From CBFHWU01 sp965659665 (lineage in GTDB: Bacteria > Bacteroidota > Bacteroidia > Flavobacteriales > Flavobacteriaceae), in assembly GCA_965659665.1 (NCBI GenBank), contig CBFHWU010000018.1, positions 22,697-86,696 on the forward strand: 64,000 bases of DNA, given 5' to 3'. The notes below the pieces were generated by a model. It was not told where the DNA came from. It saw only the letters and a list, made by a program, of their open reading frames with translations, and did not search any database. Positions 26,038 to 35,089 of the stretch are shown one piece after another (the stretch's first letter is position 1; each line of letters begins with the position of its first letter). Position numbers and translations under genes: made by a program.

Positions 26038-28398
26038 TCAATTATGTGAAGATTTTATCTCAGCAAAGACTGTCTCGATTTTTGTGTTTACATCCTTTTG
26101 AGATCCCTCAAGAATTGTGATTTTTTCAGTGATAGAACCATTGTTGGTTTTCACTTCAGTAATGGTTGCAATTGTTTCTCCTTCATGAGATGAAGAATAA
26201 TCCACGGTGACCTCATTATTAATTTCAGCAGAAGCATAGTCAGCACTATGTGCATCCCCTAAAATAGGAGCAATAACCAGCCCTACTAAACAAGTTAATT
26301 TTATCAAAATATTCATTGATGGACCAGAAGTGTCTTTAAATGGATCTCCTACAGTATCTCCTGTTACAGCAGCTTTGTGAGCATCACTTCCTTTGTAAGT
26401 CATTACTCCATCAATTTCTACTCCTGCTTCAAAAGATTTTTTTGCGTTGTCCCAAGCCCCTCCAGCATTATTTTGGAAAATAGCCCACATTACACCAGAA
26501 ACACAAACTCCAGCCATATAACCTCCAAGTGGCTCAGCACCAAAAAGTAAGCCGATAATGATAGGGCTAATAATGGTAATTAGTCCAGGTAAAATCATTT
26601 CTTTAAGTGCTGCTTTTGTAGAAATATCAACACATTTTGCATATTCGGGGGTGCCTGTACCTTCCATAATTCCAGGAATTTCACGAAACTGACGACGCAC
26701 TTCTTGCACCATTTCCATAGCTGCTTTTCCAACTGATTTCATCGCTAGAGCAGAAAAAATTACAGGAATCATTCCTCCCACAAACAGCATGGCTAAAACA
26801 TCGGCTTTAAAGATATTAATTCCATCAATTCCAGTAAAGGTAACATAAGCCGCAAATAAAGCTAATGCAGTTAATGCTGCAGAAGCAATGGCAAAACCTT
26901 TTCCAACAGCAGCCGTAGTATTTCCAACAGAATCTAAGATGTCCGTACGCTCGCGAACCTCTTTAGGTAACTCACTCATCTCGGCTACTCCACCTGCATT
27001 ATCGGCGATAGGTCCAAAAGCATCAATGGCCAGCTGCATGGCAGTTGTTGCCATCATTGCAGATGCGGCCAAGGCAACCCCATAAAAACCAGCGAGCTCA
27101 TACGATCCATAAATCGCTGCAGCAAAAAGCAAAACCGACCAAAATGTAGATTTCATTCCAACGGCAAGGCCTGCTATAATGTTCGTAGCTGCTCCTGTAG
27201 AGCTATTTTGTACAATATCTAAAACAGGCTTTTTTCCTAAACTCGTATAATAGGCAGTCACTACCGAGATTAGGGCTCCCACTGCCAATCCAATACAAGC
27301 AGCCCAAAACACATTCATGGAAGGTACTTCTCTTAATCCTTCTCCGAAAAAATTCATCGTTAGTGTTTCAGGAAGCATCCATTGAATTAAGAAAAAACTG
27401 GCTATTAATGTTAAGAAAATTGAGGCCCAGTTTCCAGTATCTAGGGCTTTTTGAACTTGAGATTCTTTCGCATCATTACTAGATATCTTAACCAAAAAAG
27501 TACCTATTACAGAAGCTAAAACTCCCATACCAGCGATAACCAAAGGGAGTAGTATGGGACCCATATTATTGAAGTTATCGGTAAATTGAGTAACAGCTGA
27601 CATATCTTTTATGAGGTAGTTTCCAAGAACCATCGCAGCCAAAACCGTGGCTACGTAAGATCCAAACAAATCGGCTCCCATTCCGGCCACATCACCAACA
27701 TTGTCCCCGACATTATCAGCAATAGTTGCAGGGTTTCGAGGATCATCTTCTGGAATTCCTGCTTCGACTTTTCCAACCAAATCAGCTCCTACATCAGCCG
27801 CTTTAGTGTAAATACCACCCCCTACTCTTGCAAACAAAGCAATTGATTCTGCACCGAGAGAAAATCCTGCTAATGCTTCCAAGACCATGGTCATATTGTT
27901 GTAAAAGCTTCCTTCTTGACCCATGAATTGACCCATGAATATCATAAATAATAAGCTAAGACCTAAAATAGCCAATCCAGCTACTCCTAACCCCATTACA
28001 GTACCTCCACCAAATGAAACCTTTAAAGCTTGTGGCAAACTCGTTTTAGCTGCTTCAGCAGTTCGAGCATTTGCCTCTGTAGCAATACGCATTCCAATAT
28101 TTCCAGCAAAAGCTGAAAAAAAGGCGCCAATGATAAATGCTGGAACAATCATCCAACTTGTAAATTCTGCCATAGTTGATATAACATAAAGCGCTATTGA
28201 TGCAATGACAACAAAAATGGCAAGCAATCTGTACTCAGCATTCAAAAAAGCAAGAGCACCTTTTTTAATACTCTCAGAAATTGCTTTCATTTTATCTGTA
28301 CCAGCTGACTGCTTTCGTACCCACGCTGATTTGATTAGCATCACTACCAAACCAAAAACCGATAAAGCAATTGGTATATAAATTACACTGTTATTCAT
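26038..28398 (-). CDS. hppA: Membrane-bound K+-dependent pyrophosphatase (Na+ and/or H+ pump)
   Basis: 786 residues, about 16 transmembrane helices. The PPi/Mg-binding motif DDPRNPATIADNVGDNVGDVAG (about residue 218) and GGGIYTKAADVGADLVGKVE are intact. The GNTTAAVGKGFAI segment has Ala where K+-independent enzymes have Lys, so this is the K+-dependent class, usually Na+ or Na+/H+ pumping. A polar C-terminal extension of about 75 residues after the last helix (HSADYASAEINNEV onward) is more than the core enzyme needs. It follows pdhB by 18 nt. Confidence 0.94.
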   Translation of the reverse strand: MNNSVIYIPIALSVFGLVVMLIKSAWVRKQSAGTDKMKAISESIKKGALAFLNAEYRLLAIFVVIASIALYVISTMAEFTSWMIVPAFIIGAFFSAFAGNIGMRIATEANARTAEAAKTSLPQALKVSFGGGTVMGLGVAGLAILGLSLLFMIFMGQFMGQEGSFYNNMTMVLEALAGFSLGAESIALFARVGGGIYTKAADVGADLVGKVEAGIPEDDPRNPATIADNVGDNVGDVAGMGADLFGSYVATVLAAMVLGNYLIKDMSAVTQFTDNFNNMGPILLPLVIAGMGVLASVIGTFLVKISSNDAKESQVQKALDTGNWASIFLTLIASFFLIQWMLPETLTMNFFGEGLREVPSMNVFWAACIGLAVGALISVVTAYYTSLGKKPVLDIVQNSSTGAATNIIAGLAVGMKSTFWSVLLFAAAIYGSYELAGFYGVALAASAMMATTAMQLAIDAFGPIADNAGGVAEMSELPKEVRERTDILDSVGNTTAAVGKGFAIASAALTALALFAAYVTFTGIDGINIFKADVLAMLFVGGMIPVIFSALAMKSVGKAAMEMVQEVRRQFREIPGIMEGTGTPEYAKCVDISTKAALKEMILPGLITIISPIIIGLLFGAEPLGGYMAGVCVSGVMWAIFQNNAGGAWDNAKKSFEAGVEIDGVMTYKGSDAHKAAVTGDTVGDPFKDTSGPSMNILIKLTCLVGLVIAPILGDAHSADYASAEINNEVTVDYSSSHEGETIATITEVKTNNGSITEKITILEGSQKDVNTKIETVFAEIKSSHN

Positions 28399-28416
28399 GT
28401 GTCTAGTTTAAAAATA

Positions 28417-29391
28417 TTAGTTGTAAATTTTTTTCACTGCCTTAACAACATCTTCCCTATTTGGCAACCATTCTGCAAGAAGTACTGGAGAGTATGGCGC
28501 TGGAGTATCGGCAGTGTTAATTTTTATTATTGGTGCATCTAAATAATCAAAGGCTTTATGCTGTACTTGGTATGTGATTTCGGTAGATACATTTCCAAAA
28601 GGCCATGCTTCTTCAAGAATAACCAAACGATTGGTTTTTTTGACCGATGTGATAATGGTATCAATATCTAGGGGACGAATAGTACGCAAGTCGATAAGTT
28701 CGCATGAAATATTTTCTTTAGCCAATAGATCAGCTGCAGCTTGTGCTTCTTTAAATATCTTTCCAAATGAAATTATGGTCACATCTGTTCCTTGTTGTTT
28801 AACATCTGCGACTCCTATAGGAAGTATATATTCTCCTTCGGGAACTTCTCCTTTGTCTCCATACATTTGTTCTGATTCCATAAAAATGACTGGATCGTCG
28901 TCACGAATTGCAGCCTTCAATAATCCTTTGGCGTCATATGGATTAGAGGGAACTATGACCTTAAGTCCTGGGCAGTTAGCATACCAACTTTCAAAAGCTT
29001 GAGAATGTGTAGCAGCCAATTGACCTGCTGAAGCGGTAGGACCACGAAAGACAATGGGACATGGAAATTGCCCTCCAGACATTTGACGAATTTTAGCCGC
29101 ATTGTTAATAATTTGATCGATCCCTACCAAGGCAAAATTAAACGTCATAAATTCAATTATGGGACGGTTACCCGTCATTGTAGAACCAACACCAATTCCC
29201 GAAAAACCTAGTTCCGATATGGGCGTATCAATGACTCGTTTTTCTCCAAACTCATCCAGCATTCCTTTCGACGCCTTGTAAGCTCCATTGTACTCTGCTA
29301 CTTCTTCACCCATAAGGTAAATAGAATCATCACGACGCATCTCTTCAGACATCGCTTCACATATCGCTTCTCTAAATTGTAAAATTCTCAT
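28417..29391 (-). CDS. pdhB: Pyruvate dehydrogenase E1 component, beta subunit
   Basis: 324 residues of the E1-beta fold: REAICEAMSEEMRRD at the N-terminus, GEEVAEYNGAYKASKGML, PISELGFSGIGVGS, the conserved FRGPTASAGQLAATHSQ segment and the C-terminal transketolase domain ending WLPNREDVV. It needs the alpha subunit and E2/E3, none of which is in the window. Start ATG 29391 is preferred to GTG 29394. It likely forms a two-gene unit with hppA. Confidence 0.94.
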   Translation of the reverse strand: MRILQFREAICEAMSEEMRRDDSIYLMGEEVAEYNGAYKASKGMLDEFGEKRVIDTPISELGFSGIGVGSTMTGNRPIIEFMTFNFALVGIDQIINNAAKIRQMSGGQFPCPIVFRGPTASAGQLAATHSQAFESWYANCPGLKVIVPSNPYDAKGLLKAAIRDDDPVIFMESEQMYGDKGEVPEGEYILPIGVADVKQQGTDVTIISFGKIFKEAQAAADLLAKENISCELIDLRTIRPLDIDTIITSVKKTNRLVILEEAWPFGNVSTEITYQVQHKAFDYLDAPIIKINTADTPAPYSPVLLAEWLPNREDVVKAVKKIYN

Positions 29392-29411
29392 CACTTATAT
29401 TATAAGTTGTG

Positions 29412-29419
29412 CAAAAATA
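29412..29419 (-). promoter_or_regulatory. Probable pdhB promoter -7 box
   Basis: Minus-strand TATTTTTG fits TAnnTTTG. A TTG about 21 nt upstream may be the -33 element. It lies 20 nt before the pdhB ATG. Confidence 0.6.
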
Positions 29420-29460
29420 GCAATATTTAATACAATTCGGCAACAAGAAAAATTTAAAAA

Positions 29461-29488
29461 AAAACTATTATGCGCGCATAATAGTTTT
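29461..29488. promoter_or_regulatory. 28-bp perfect palindrome in the pdhB/etfB divergent region, possible operator
   Basis: Perfect dyad of 14+14 bp, centre GCGCGC, half-site AAAACTATTATGCG. It covers the -33 position of the etfB promoter (box at 29501-29508) and lies upstream of the pdhB promoter. It can form a hairpin with T-runs on either strand, but it is located between two 5' ends rather than after a gene, so an operator for a dimeric regulator is favoured over a terminator. Confidence 0.6.
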
Positions 29489-29500
29489 GGTTTTTTTTAA

Positions 29501-29508
29501 TACCTTTG
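29501..29508 (+). promoter_or_regulatory. etfBA promoter -7 box
   Basis: TACCTTTG fits TAnnTTTG. No good TTTG lies 19 nt upstream; that position falls in the 28-bp palindrome. This would suit a promoter that needs an activator or is blocked by a repressor. Confidence 0.65.
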
Positions 29509-29526
29509 ATAATAATTTGTATGGTA

Positions 29527-30273
29527 ATGAAAATATTAGTTTGCATCAGCCATGTTCCTGATACTACATCAAAAATTAACTTCCTAAACGAAAATACAAC
29601 ATTTGATACCCAAGGTATTCAATTTGTTATTAATCCCAATGACGAGTTTGGATTAACAAGGGCCATTTGGTTTAAAGAACAACAAGGAGCTTCAGTAGAT
29701 GTTATTTCTGTAGGTTTAGCTGATGGGGATTCTACTCTACGTAAAGCATTAGCTATAGGAGCCGATAAAGCTATTCGCATTGATGTGAAAGCCACAGATG
29801 GAGCTTTTGTTGCCTATCAAATTGCACAATATGTAAACGAAAATCCATACGACCTAATTATTTGTGGACGTGAGTCCATAGATTACAATGGTGGAATGGT
29901 TCCTGGGATGGTTGCAACCCTTTTAGACTACAATTTTGTAAATACTTGTGTTCATCTGGATATTAATGATCAACAGGCTACCACCGAACGAGAAATTGAT
30001 GGTGGTAAAGAGAGGTTGAACTGTTCACTTCCTTTAGTTATTGGAGGTCAAAAAGGCTTGGTTGAAGAGAGTGATTTAAAAATTCCAAATATGAGAGGAA
30101 TAATGCAGGCTCGTCAAAAGCCATTTGAAACAACCTCTCCTTACGATGCAAAAGCACGTACTGAAAGTAATTCTTTTGAGAAGCCAGCACCCAAAGCAGA
30201 AGTAAAACTTGTACCTGCCAATGATATTGATCAATTGATAAAACTGCTTCATAAAGAGGCTAAAGTATTGTAA
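29527..30273 (+). CDS. etfB: Electron transfer flavoprotein beta subunit
   Basis: 248 residues from MKILVCISHVPDTTSKINF. It has the AMP-binding ETF-beta fold: GADKAIRID, LIICGRESIDYNGGMVPGMVA and DGGKERLNCSLPLVIGGQKGLVE. With EtfA it carries electrons from acyl-CoA and other dehydrogenases to the quinone pool. An ATG two codons upstream (29521) is also possible; the chosen start gives the family N-terminus. It is the first gene of etfBA. Confidence 0.95.
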   Translation: MKILVCISHVPDTTSKINFLNENTTFDTQGIQFVINPNDEFGLTRAIWFKEQQGASVDVISVGLADGDSTLRKALAIGADKAIRIDVKATDGAFVAYQIAQYVNENPYDLIICGRESIDYNGGMVPGMVATLLDYNFVNTCVHLDINDQQATTEREIDGGKERLNCSLPLVIGGQKGLVEESDLKIPNMRGIMQARQKPFETTSPYDAKARTESNSFEKPAPKAEVKLVPANDIDQLIKLLHKEAKVL

Positions 30274-30284
30274 TAAAGAAAAAT

Positions 30285-31244
30285 ATGGCTATTGTTGTAT
30301 ATACAGAAACTGAAAAAGGAAGATTTAAAAAAAATGCGTTCGAAGTAGCTTCGTACGCAAGAGCATTAGCTGATGAACTTGATACGACCGTTACTGCCCT
30401 ATGTATCAACGCTGATCATCCAACTCAAATCGGCGTTAATGGAGTAGATAAAGTTTTAACTGTTCATACAGATTATGACTATTTCGAAGCCAATAGTCAT
30501 GCCGAAATAGTCGCCCAAGCTGCTGCCCAAGAAGCTGCCCAAATCATCATCGTAAGTAGCAGTGCAGACGCAAAATATATGGCCTCGATTTTGAGTATAA
30601 AAACCCATGCAGGCTATGTTCCAAATGTGGTAGGTTTACCTATTAACCTAACTCCATTTGTCATTAAGCATACAGTCTTTAGCAATAAAGCCTTCAGTAA
30701 CACAACCATTTCGAGTGAAATGAAAATTATAGGGGTCTCAAATAATGCTTTTGGAGTTTATGAAAAAAACAAAGATCTAAAAGTGGAAGATTTTATCCCT
30801 ACTAAGGTATCAACCAAAGTGACACAAATTTCATTAGAAAAAGTAACTGGTAAAGCTACGATTGCCGATGCGGACGTTGTGGTTTCGGCAGGTCGTGGGC
30901 TTAAAGGTCCTGAAAATTGGGGTATGGTTGAAGAACTTGCAGAAATTTTGGGGGCTGCAACCGCTTGCTCTAAGCCTGTTTCAGATATGGGTTGGAGACC
31001 TCACAGCGAACATGTAGGTCAAACAGGGAAACCCGTCGCTACCAACCTCTATATAGCAATTGGTATTTCAGGAGCAATTCAACACTTGGCTGGTGTCAAC
31101 TCCTCTAAAGTTAAAGTAGTAATCAATACCGATCCAGATGCTCCATTTTTTAAAGCTGCCGATTATGGAATTATTGGGGATGCCTTTGAAGTAGTTCCTC
31201 AACTTATTAAAAAATTAAAAAAATTTAAGTCTAGCTCCATATAG
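30285..31244 (+). CDS. etfA: Electron transfer flavoprotein alpha subunit
   Basis: 319 residues. The C-terminal FAD domain is clear: VVSAGRGLKGPENW (about 205), SDMGWRPHSEHVGQTGKPV (about 243-261), YIAIGISGAIQHLAG and KVVINTDPDAPFF. The N-terminal half is the ETF alpha/beta-type domain. 11 nt after etfB. Confidence 0.96.
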   Translation: MAIVVYTETEKGRFKKNAFEVASYARALADELDTTVTALCINADHPTQIGVNGVDKVLTVHTDYDYFEANSHAEIVAQAAAQEAAQIIIVSSSADAKYMASILSIKTHAGYVPNVVGLPINLTPFVIKHTVFSNKAFSNTTISSEMKIIGVSNNAFGVYEKNKDLKVEDFIPTKVSTKVTQISLEKVTGKATIADADVVVSAGRGLKGPENWGMVEELAEILGAATACSKPVSDMGWRPHSEHVGQTGKPVATNLYIAIGISGAIQHLAGVNSSKVKVVINTDPDAPFFKAADYGIIGDAFEVVPQLIKKLKKFKSSSI

Positions 31245-31287
31245 GTAGCTATTTTATATCTTTGGTTGGATAATATTACACGTCTTT

Positions 31288-31866
31288 ATGAGTCTGATTG
31301 AATTAAGAGTGAATCGTATTTCCTATAGCCAAAATCAAAGCGGTGCCTATGCTCTTATTCTAGATGAAGTGGAAGGGGTTCGAAAATTACCTGTTGTTAT
31401 AGGAGAATTCGAGGCTCAATCCATTGCGGTCGCTTTAGAAAAAGACATTCAACCCAATAGACCTTTTACCCATGATTTATTTAAAAACTTTTCATTTCGA
31501 TTTGGGATCAGTATCAAAAGAGTTATCATCCATAAACTGGCAGATGGTGTATTTTATTCAAGCTTAATTTGTGAAAGGGACAAAATAGAAGAAATTATTG
31601 ATTCTAGAACTTCGGATGCTATATCATTAGCACTGCGTTTTAATGCACCCATATATACATATGAGAATATTCTTGAAAAAGCGGGAATAGTTTTATCCAA
31701 TATTGAAGAGGAGAACTTTGAAGAGCAAAGTTCGAAAACAGATGAATTTAACCGACTTAGTGTTGAAGAGTTAGAAAATGCCATATCTAAGGCTGTGAGT
31801 CAAGAGAATTATGAACTTGCCGTAAAATTACGAGATGAAATTTCTAAACGAAAAACTGATAAATAA
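31288..31866 (+). CDS. Bifunctional nuclease (DUF151) with C-terminal UVR motif
   Basis: 192 residues. N-terminal BFN/DUF151 domain (about 1-125) with LPVVIGEFEAQSIA and the SRTSDAISLALRFNAPIY signature. A UvrB/UvrC-type motif is at the C-terminus (about 148-185: LENAISKAVSQENYELA-KLRDEI). Plant and bacterial relatives have RNase/DNase activity in vitro; the in vivo role is unclear. It is probably co-transcribed with the transporter that follows. Confidence 0.88.
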   Translation: MSLIELRVNRISYSQNQSGAYALILDEVEGVRKLPVVIGEFEAQSIAVALEKDIQPNRPFTHDLFKNFSFRFGISIKRVIIHKLADGVFYSSLICERDKIEEIIDSRTSDAISLALRFNAPIYTYENILEKAGIVLSNIEEENFEEQSSKTDEFNRLSVEELENAISKAVSQENYELAVKLRDEISKRKTDK

Positions 31867-31920
31867 CCTCATTTGAAGCTACTATACACCATTTCACAAC
31901 CACTAATTGACCATCAAGGT

Positions 31921-33216
31921 ATGAGTCTTGAGGGTACTTTAAGAGGAGTCTTAGGGATAAGTGTAATCATACTTATCGCCTTTTTATTTAGTAATAATCG
32001 AAAAAAAATTTCATGGAAAACAGTTGCTATAGGACTTGGTGTACAAATCCTGATTGCAATCGGAATACTTAAAATTCAATGGGTTCAAAGAGTTTTTGAA
32101 GGAATTGGACAACTTTTTATACATATACTAGACTTCACAAATGCTGGAAGTATATTTTTATTTGGAGATCTCATGAATATTGAATCCTTTGGTTTCATTT
32201 TTGTTTTTCAAATTTTACCAACAATTATATTTTTTGCAGCATTTACGTCCTTGTTATTTTATCTTGGGATTATTCAATTTCTTGTTCGAATTCTTGCTAT
32301 TGTAATGTCAAAGATGCTTAACATTTCAGGTGCTGAAAGCTTATCTGTGATAGGAAATATTTTTTTAGGCCAAACAGAAGCACCATTAATGATTAAAGCT
32401 TATTTGGATAAAATGAATCGCTCCGAAATTTTGTTGGTGATGGTCGGGGGGATGTCAACAGTAGCCGGAGGAGTTTTGGCTGCATATATCGGTTTCTTGG
32501 GGGGGGATGATCCTCAATTACGAGTAGAGTTTGCCAAACATTTATTGGCCGCTTCTGTGATGGCAGCTCCAGGAGCCATTGTAATTTCAAAAATATTATT
32601 TCCTCAAACTGAAACGATTGATAATGAAGTAAAAGTATCTGTTGATAAAATTGGTTCAAATGCTTTGGATGCCGTTTCTAACGGCACTGTTGAGGGAATA
32701 CGATTGGCGGCTAATATTGGCGGAATGCTGTTGGTTTTTATAGCTTTTATTGCCATGCTCAATGGAATATTAGGGGGCATGGGAGAATTTTTTCAATTCA
32801 ATCCATGGATTGCTGAACATTCCATGTATCCAAAACTTTCCCTTGAAGCCATATTGGGTACACTTTTCGCACCATTAATGTGGATTATGGGTGTTCCCAG
32901 TACCGATATCCAACCCATGGGTCAACTTCTAGGGATTAAATTAGCTGCCAGTGAATTTGTGGGTTATACCCAACTTATGGAGCTTAAAAATCCAATGAAT
33001 GTGATACACTTAAAGTACCAAAAATCCGTAATTATGGCCACTTATATGTTGTGTGGTTTTGCTAATTTTGCTTCAATAGGAATTCAAATTGGTGGTATTG
33101 GTTCTTTGTCACCTAAACAAAGAAAAAATCTGTCAAAATTAGGACTTCGTGCTTTACTTGGGGGTACACTCGCCTCTATTGTTTCAGCAATTATTGCGGG
33201 AGCTATTATTGGTTAA
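31921..33216 (+). CDS. Concentrative nucleoside transporter (NupC/CNT family)
   Basis: About 431 residues with 9-10 transmembrane segments. Seen: the CNT core GQTEAPLMIKAYLDKM (about residue 155), GGMSTVAGGVLAAY and the C-terminal gate GFANFASIGIQIGGIGSL. Imports nucleosides with Na+ or H+. The first ATG is 31921; a TTG at 31873 would add 16 residues and reduce the gap to the nuclease gene to 6 nt, so the start is uncertain. Followed by thyA, it fits a nucleoside/thymidylate neighbourhood with the dNK gene nearby. Confidence 0.9.
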   Translation: MSLEGTLRGVLGISVIILIAFLFSNNRKKISWKTVAIGLGVQILIAIGILKIQWVQRVFEGIGQLFIHILDFTNAGSIFLFGDLMNIESFGFIFVFQILPTIIFFAAFTSLLFYLGIIQFLVRILAIVMSKMLNISGAESLSVIGNIFLGQTEAPLMIKAYLDKMNRSEILLVMVGGMSTVAGGVLAAYIGFLGGDDPQLRVEFAKHLLAASVMAAPGAIVISKILFPQTETIDNEVKVSVDKIGSNALDAVSNGTVEGIRLAANIGGMLLVFIAFIAMLNGILGGMGEFFQFNPWIAEHSMYPKLSLEAILGTLFAPLMWIMGVPSTDIQPMGQLLGIKLAASEFVGYTQLMELKNPMNVIHLKYQKSVIMATYMLCGFANFASIGIQIGGIGSLSPKQRKNLSKLGLRALLGGTLASIVSAIIAGAIIG

Positions 33217-33299
33217 GAGGTGGCCAACCTTTTGAAAAGTTATTGAACAAAGCCCTTAAATAATAATTGATAGAGTTGTATTTTTAAAAAACTATTTGA

Positions 33300-34124
33300 A
33301 TGAAACAATATTTGGATTTGGTAAAGCATGTTATCGAACATGGTGCCGAAAAATCAGATCGAACTGGAACAGGTACCAAAAGCGTTTTTGGTTATCAAAT
33401 GCGCTTTGATTTAAGTAAAGGGTTTCCTATGGTGACCACAAAAAAACTACATCTCAAATCAATTGTGTACGAACTTTTATGGTTTTTGAAAGGAGACACC
33501 AATATTAATTACTTAACAGAAAATGGAGTTCGAATTTGGAATGAATGGGCAGACGAAAACGGAGATCTTGGACCTGTTTATGGCTATCAATGGAGAAATT
33601 GGAATGGTCAAGAAATTGATCAAATTAAGTCTATAATTGATAGTTTAAAAAACAATCCTGATAGCAGACGTATGCTTGTTTCCGCATGGAATCCAAGTGT
33701 ACTTCCTGATAGTTCAAAATCTTTTTCAGAAAATGTGGCTCAAGGAAAAGCAGCACTTCCTCCATGTCATGCTTTTTTTCAATTTTATGTCGCTGATGGA
33801 AAACTTTCATGTCAATTATATCAACGAAGTGCTGATATATTTTTAGGGGTTCCTTTTAATATCGCTTCTTATGCCCTACTCACTCAAATGATGGCTCAAG
33901 TGTGTGGATATGAGCCAGGTGACTTTATTCACACTTTTGGTGATGCCCATATCTATACAAATCATATGGATCAACTGAAATTACAACTCGGTCGAACTCC
34001 CAAAAACTTACCTCAACTTGTTATGAATCCTCATGTCAACGATTTATTCGAATTCAAATATGAAGATTTTAAAATTGAAAACTACAACCCACATCCACAT
34101 ATCAAAGGGACCGTAGCCGTTTAA
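33300..34124 (+). CDS. thyA: Thymidylate synthase
   Basis: 274 residues. It makes dTMP from dUMP using methylene-THF. The catalytic Cys lies in LPPCHAFFQFYV (about residue 156), RSADIFLGVPFNIASYALL (about 176) and the N-terminal SDRTGTGT Arg motif are intact. The product dihydrofolate is recycled by the DHFR encoded by the next gene. Confidence 0.97.
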   Translation: MKQYLDLVKHVIEHGAEKSDRTGTGTKSVFGYQMRFDLSKGFPMVTTKKLHLKSIVYELLWFLKGDTNINYLTENGVRIWNEWADENGDLGPVYGYQWRNWNGQEIDQIKSIIDSLKNNPDSRRMLVSAWNPSVLPDSSKSFSENVAQGKAALPPCHAFFQFYVADGKLSCQLYQRSADIFLGVPFNIASYALLTQMMAQVCGYEPGDFIHTFGDAHIYTNHMDQLKLQLGRTPKNLPQLVMNPHVNDLFEFKYEDFKIENYNPHPHIKGTVAV

Positions 34125-34183
34125 AAAGTTCAAGATTGGTGATATGATCATAAATTGTATTTTAGCCTTTACAAGACATAAAA

Positions 34184-35089
34184 ATGTTTAAATCGAAAAA
34201 AACAAAAACTCGTATTGATCAGCAACACATTGCAATGATTGAGTACGCTCAAGCTCGGATTCAAAAAAAAAGACGATTATATTATCATTTTATTGCTTTT
34301 CTATTTGGTAGTCTTACCGCTGTGATTATCAACATAGGATTCAAATATGGTGCTGATATTCAACCTTTTGCATATCCTTGGGTAGTAACTTTTATTGTTT
34401 TTTGGATGTTACTGTTTTTATTTCATTCTTTTCAGGTATTTGTTACGCATTCCTTTATGGGTAAGTCATGGGAAAAATCTCAACTCAAACATTTAGTTGC
34501 AAAACAGGAAAAAAGAGTAGAAAAATTAAAGCGTAACCTTGAAAAAGAAGCTCTTATACAGGCTAAATCCGAAAGACATCAGCAAGAACAATCTAACTGT
34601 ATTCTTACTATCATCGCAGCTGTGGGAACCCATAATGAATTAGGGAAAGATAATCAACTAATTTGGCATCTATCAGATGATTTAAAACATTTTAAAAATC
34701 TCACTAAAGGACACCATATTATCATGGGTCGAAAAACTTTTGAGTCCATGCCCAAAGCATTACCTAACCGAACTAACATCGTAATCACACGTCAAAAAGA
34801 TTATCAACTTGATGGAGCTCAGGTTGTACATTCTATTGCGGAAGCAATCGATATTGCAAAAAACGATGCTCAACCCTTTATCATCGGAGGGGGAGAAATA
34901 TACGAACAGGCGCTCACTTTGGCTGATCGGATAGAACTCACTCGAGTTCATGCAAGTTTTGATGCAGACACTTTTTTCCCGGAGATTAATACTGATATGT
35001 GGAAAGAAGTGTGGCGTGAAGAACACCCGGCTGATGATCGTCATGCCTATGCATTTACTTTTTTAAGATATCAAAAAATAAGCCCATGA
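34184..35089 (+). CDS. folA: Membrane-anchored dihydrofolate reductase (2TM domain-DHFR fusion)
   Basis: 301 residues, about twice a normal DHFR. Residues 1-135 form a 2TM domain: hydrophobic helices about 35-53 and 65-88, then a charged Lys/Glu-rich helix about 98-135. Residues about 138-301 are a complete DHFR: ILTIIAAVGTHNELGK, LIWHLSDDLKHF (catalytic Asp), IIMGRKTFESMP, FIIGGGEIYEQAL. There is no ATG at the domain junction, so a free DHFR from its own start is unlikely. A probable promoter TTG-N19-TATTTTAG lies upstream. The last codon overlaps fabD (ATGA). Confidence 0.93.
   Translation: MFKSKKTKTRIDQQHIAMIEYAQARIQKKRRLYYHFIAFLFGSLTAVIINIGFKYGADIQPFAYPWVVTFIVFWMLLFLFHSFQVFVTHSFMGKSWEKSQLKHLVAKQEKRVEKLKRNLEKEALIQAKSERHQQEQSNCILTIIAAVGTHNELGKDNQLIWHLSDDLKHFKNLTKGHHIIMGRKTFESMPKALPNRTNIVITRQKDYQLDGAQVVHSIAEAIDIAKNDAQPFIIGGGEIYEQALTLADRIELTRVHASFDADTFFPEINTDMWKEVWREEHPADDRHAYAFTFLRYQKISP

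Noticed and set aside
28574..29002. Long plus-strand frame (142 codons) antisense to pdhB
   Set aside because: pdhB has strong family motifs on the other strand; the antisense product has no domain and low-complexity Ser-rich sequence.
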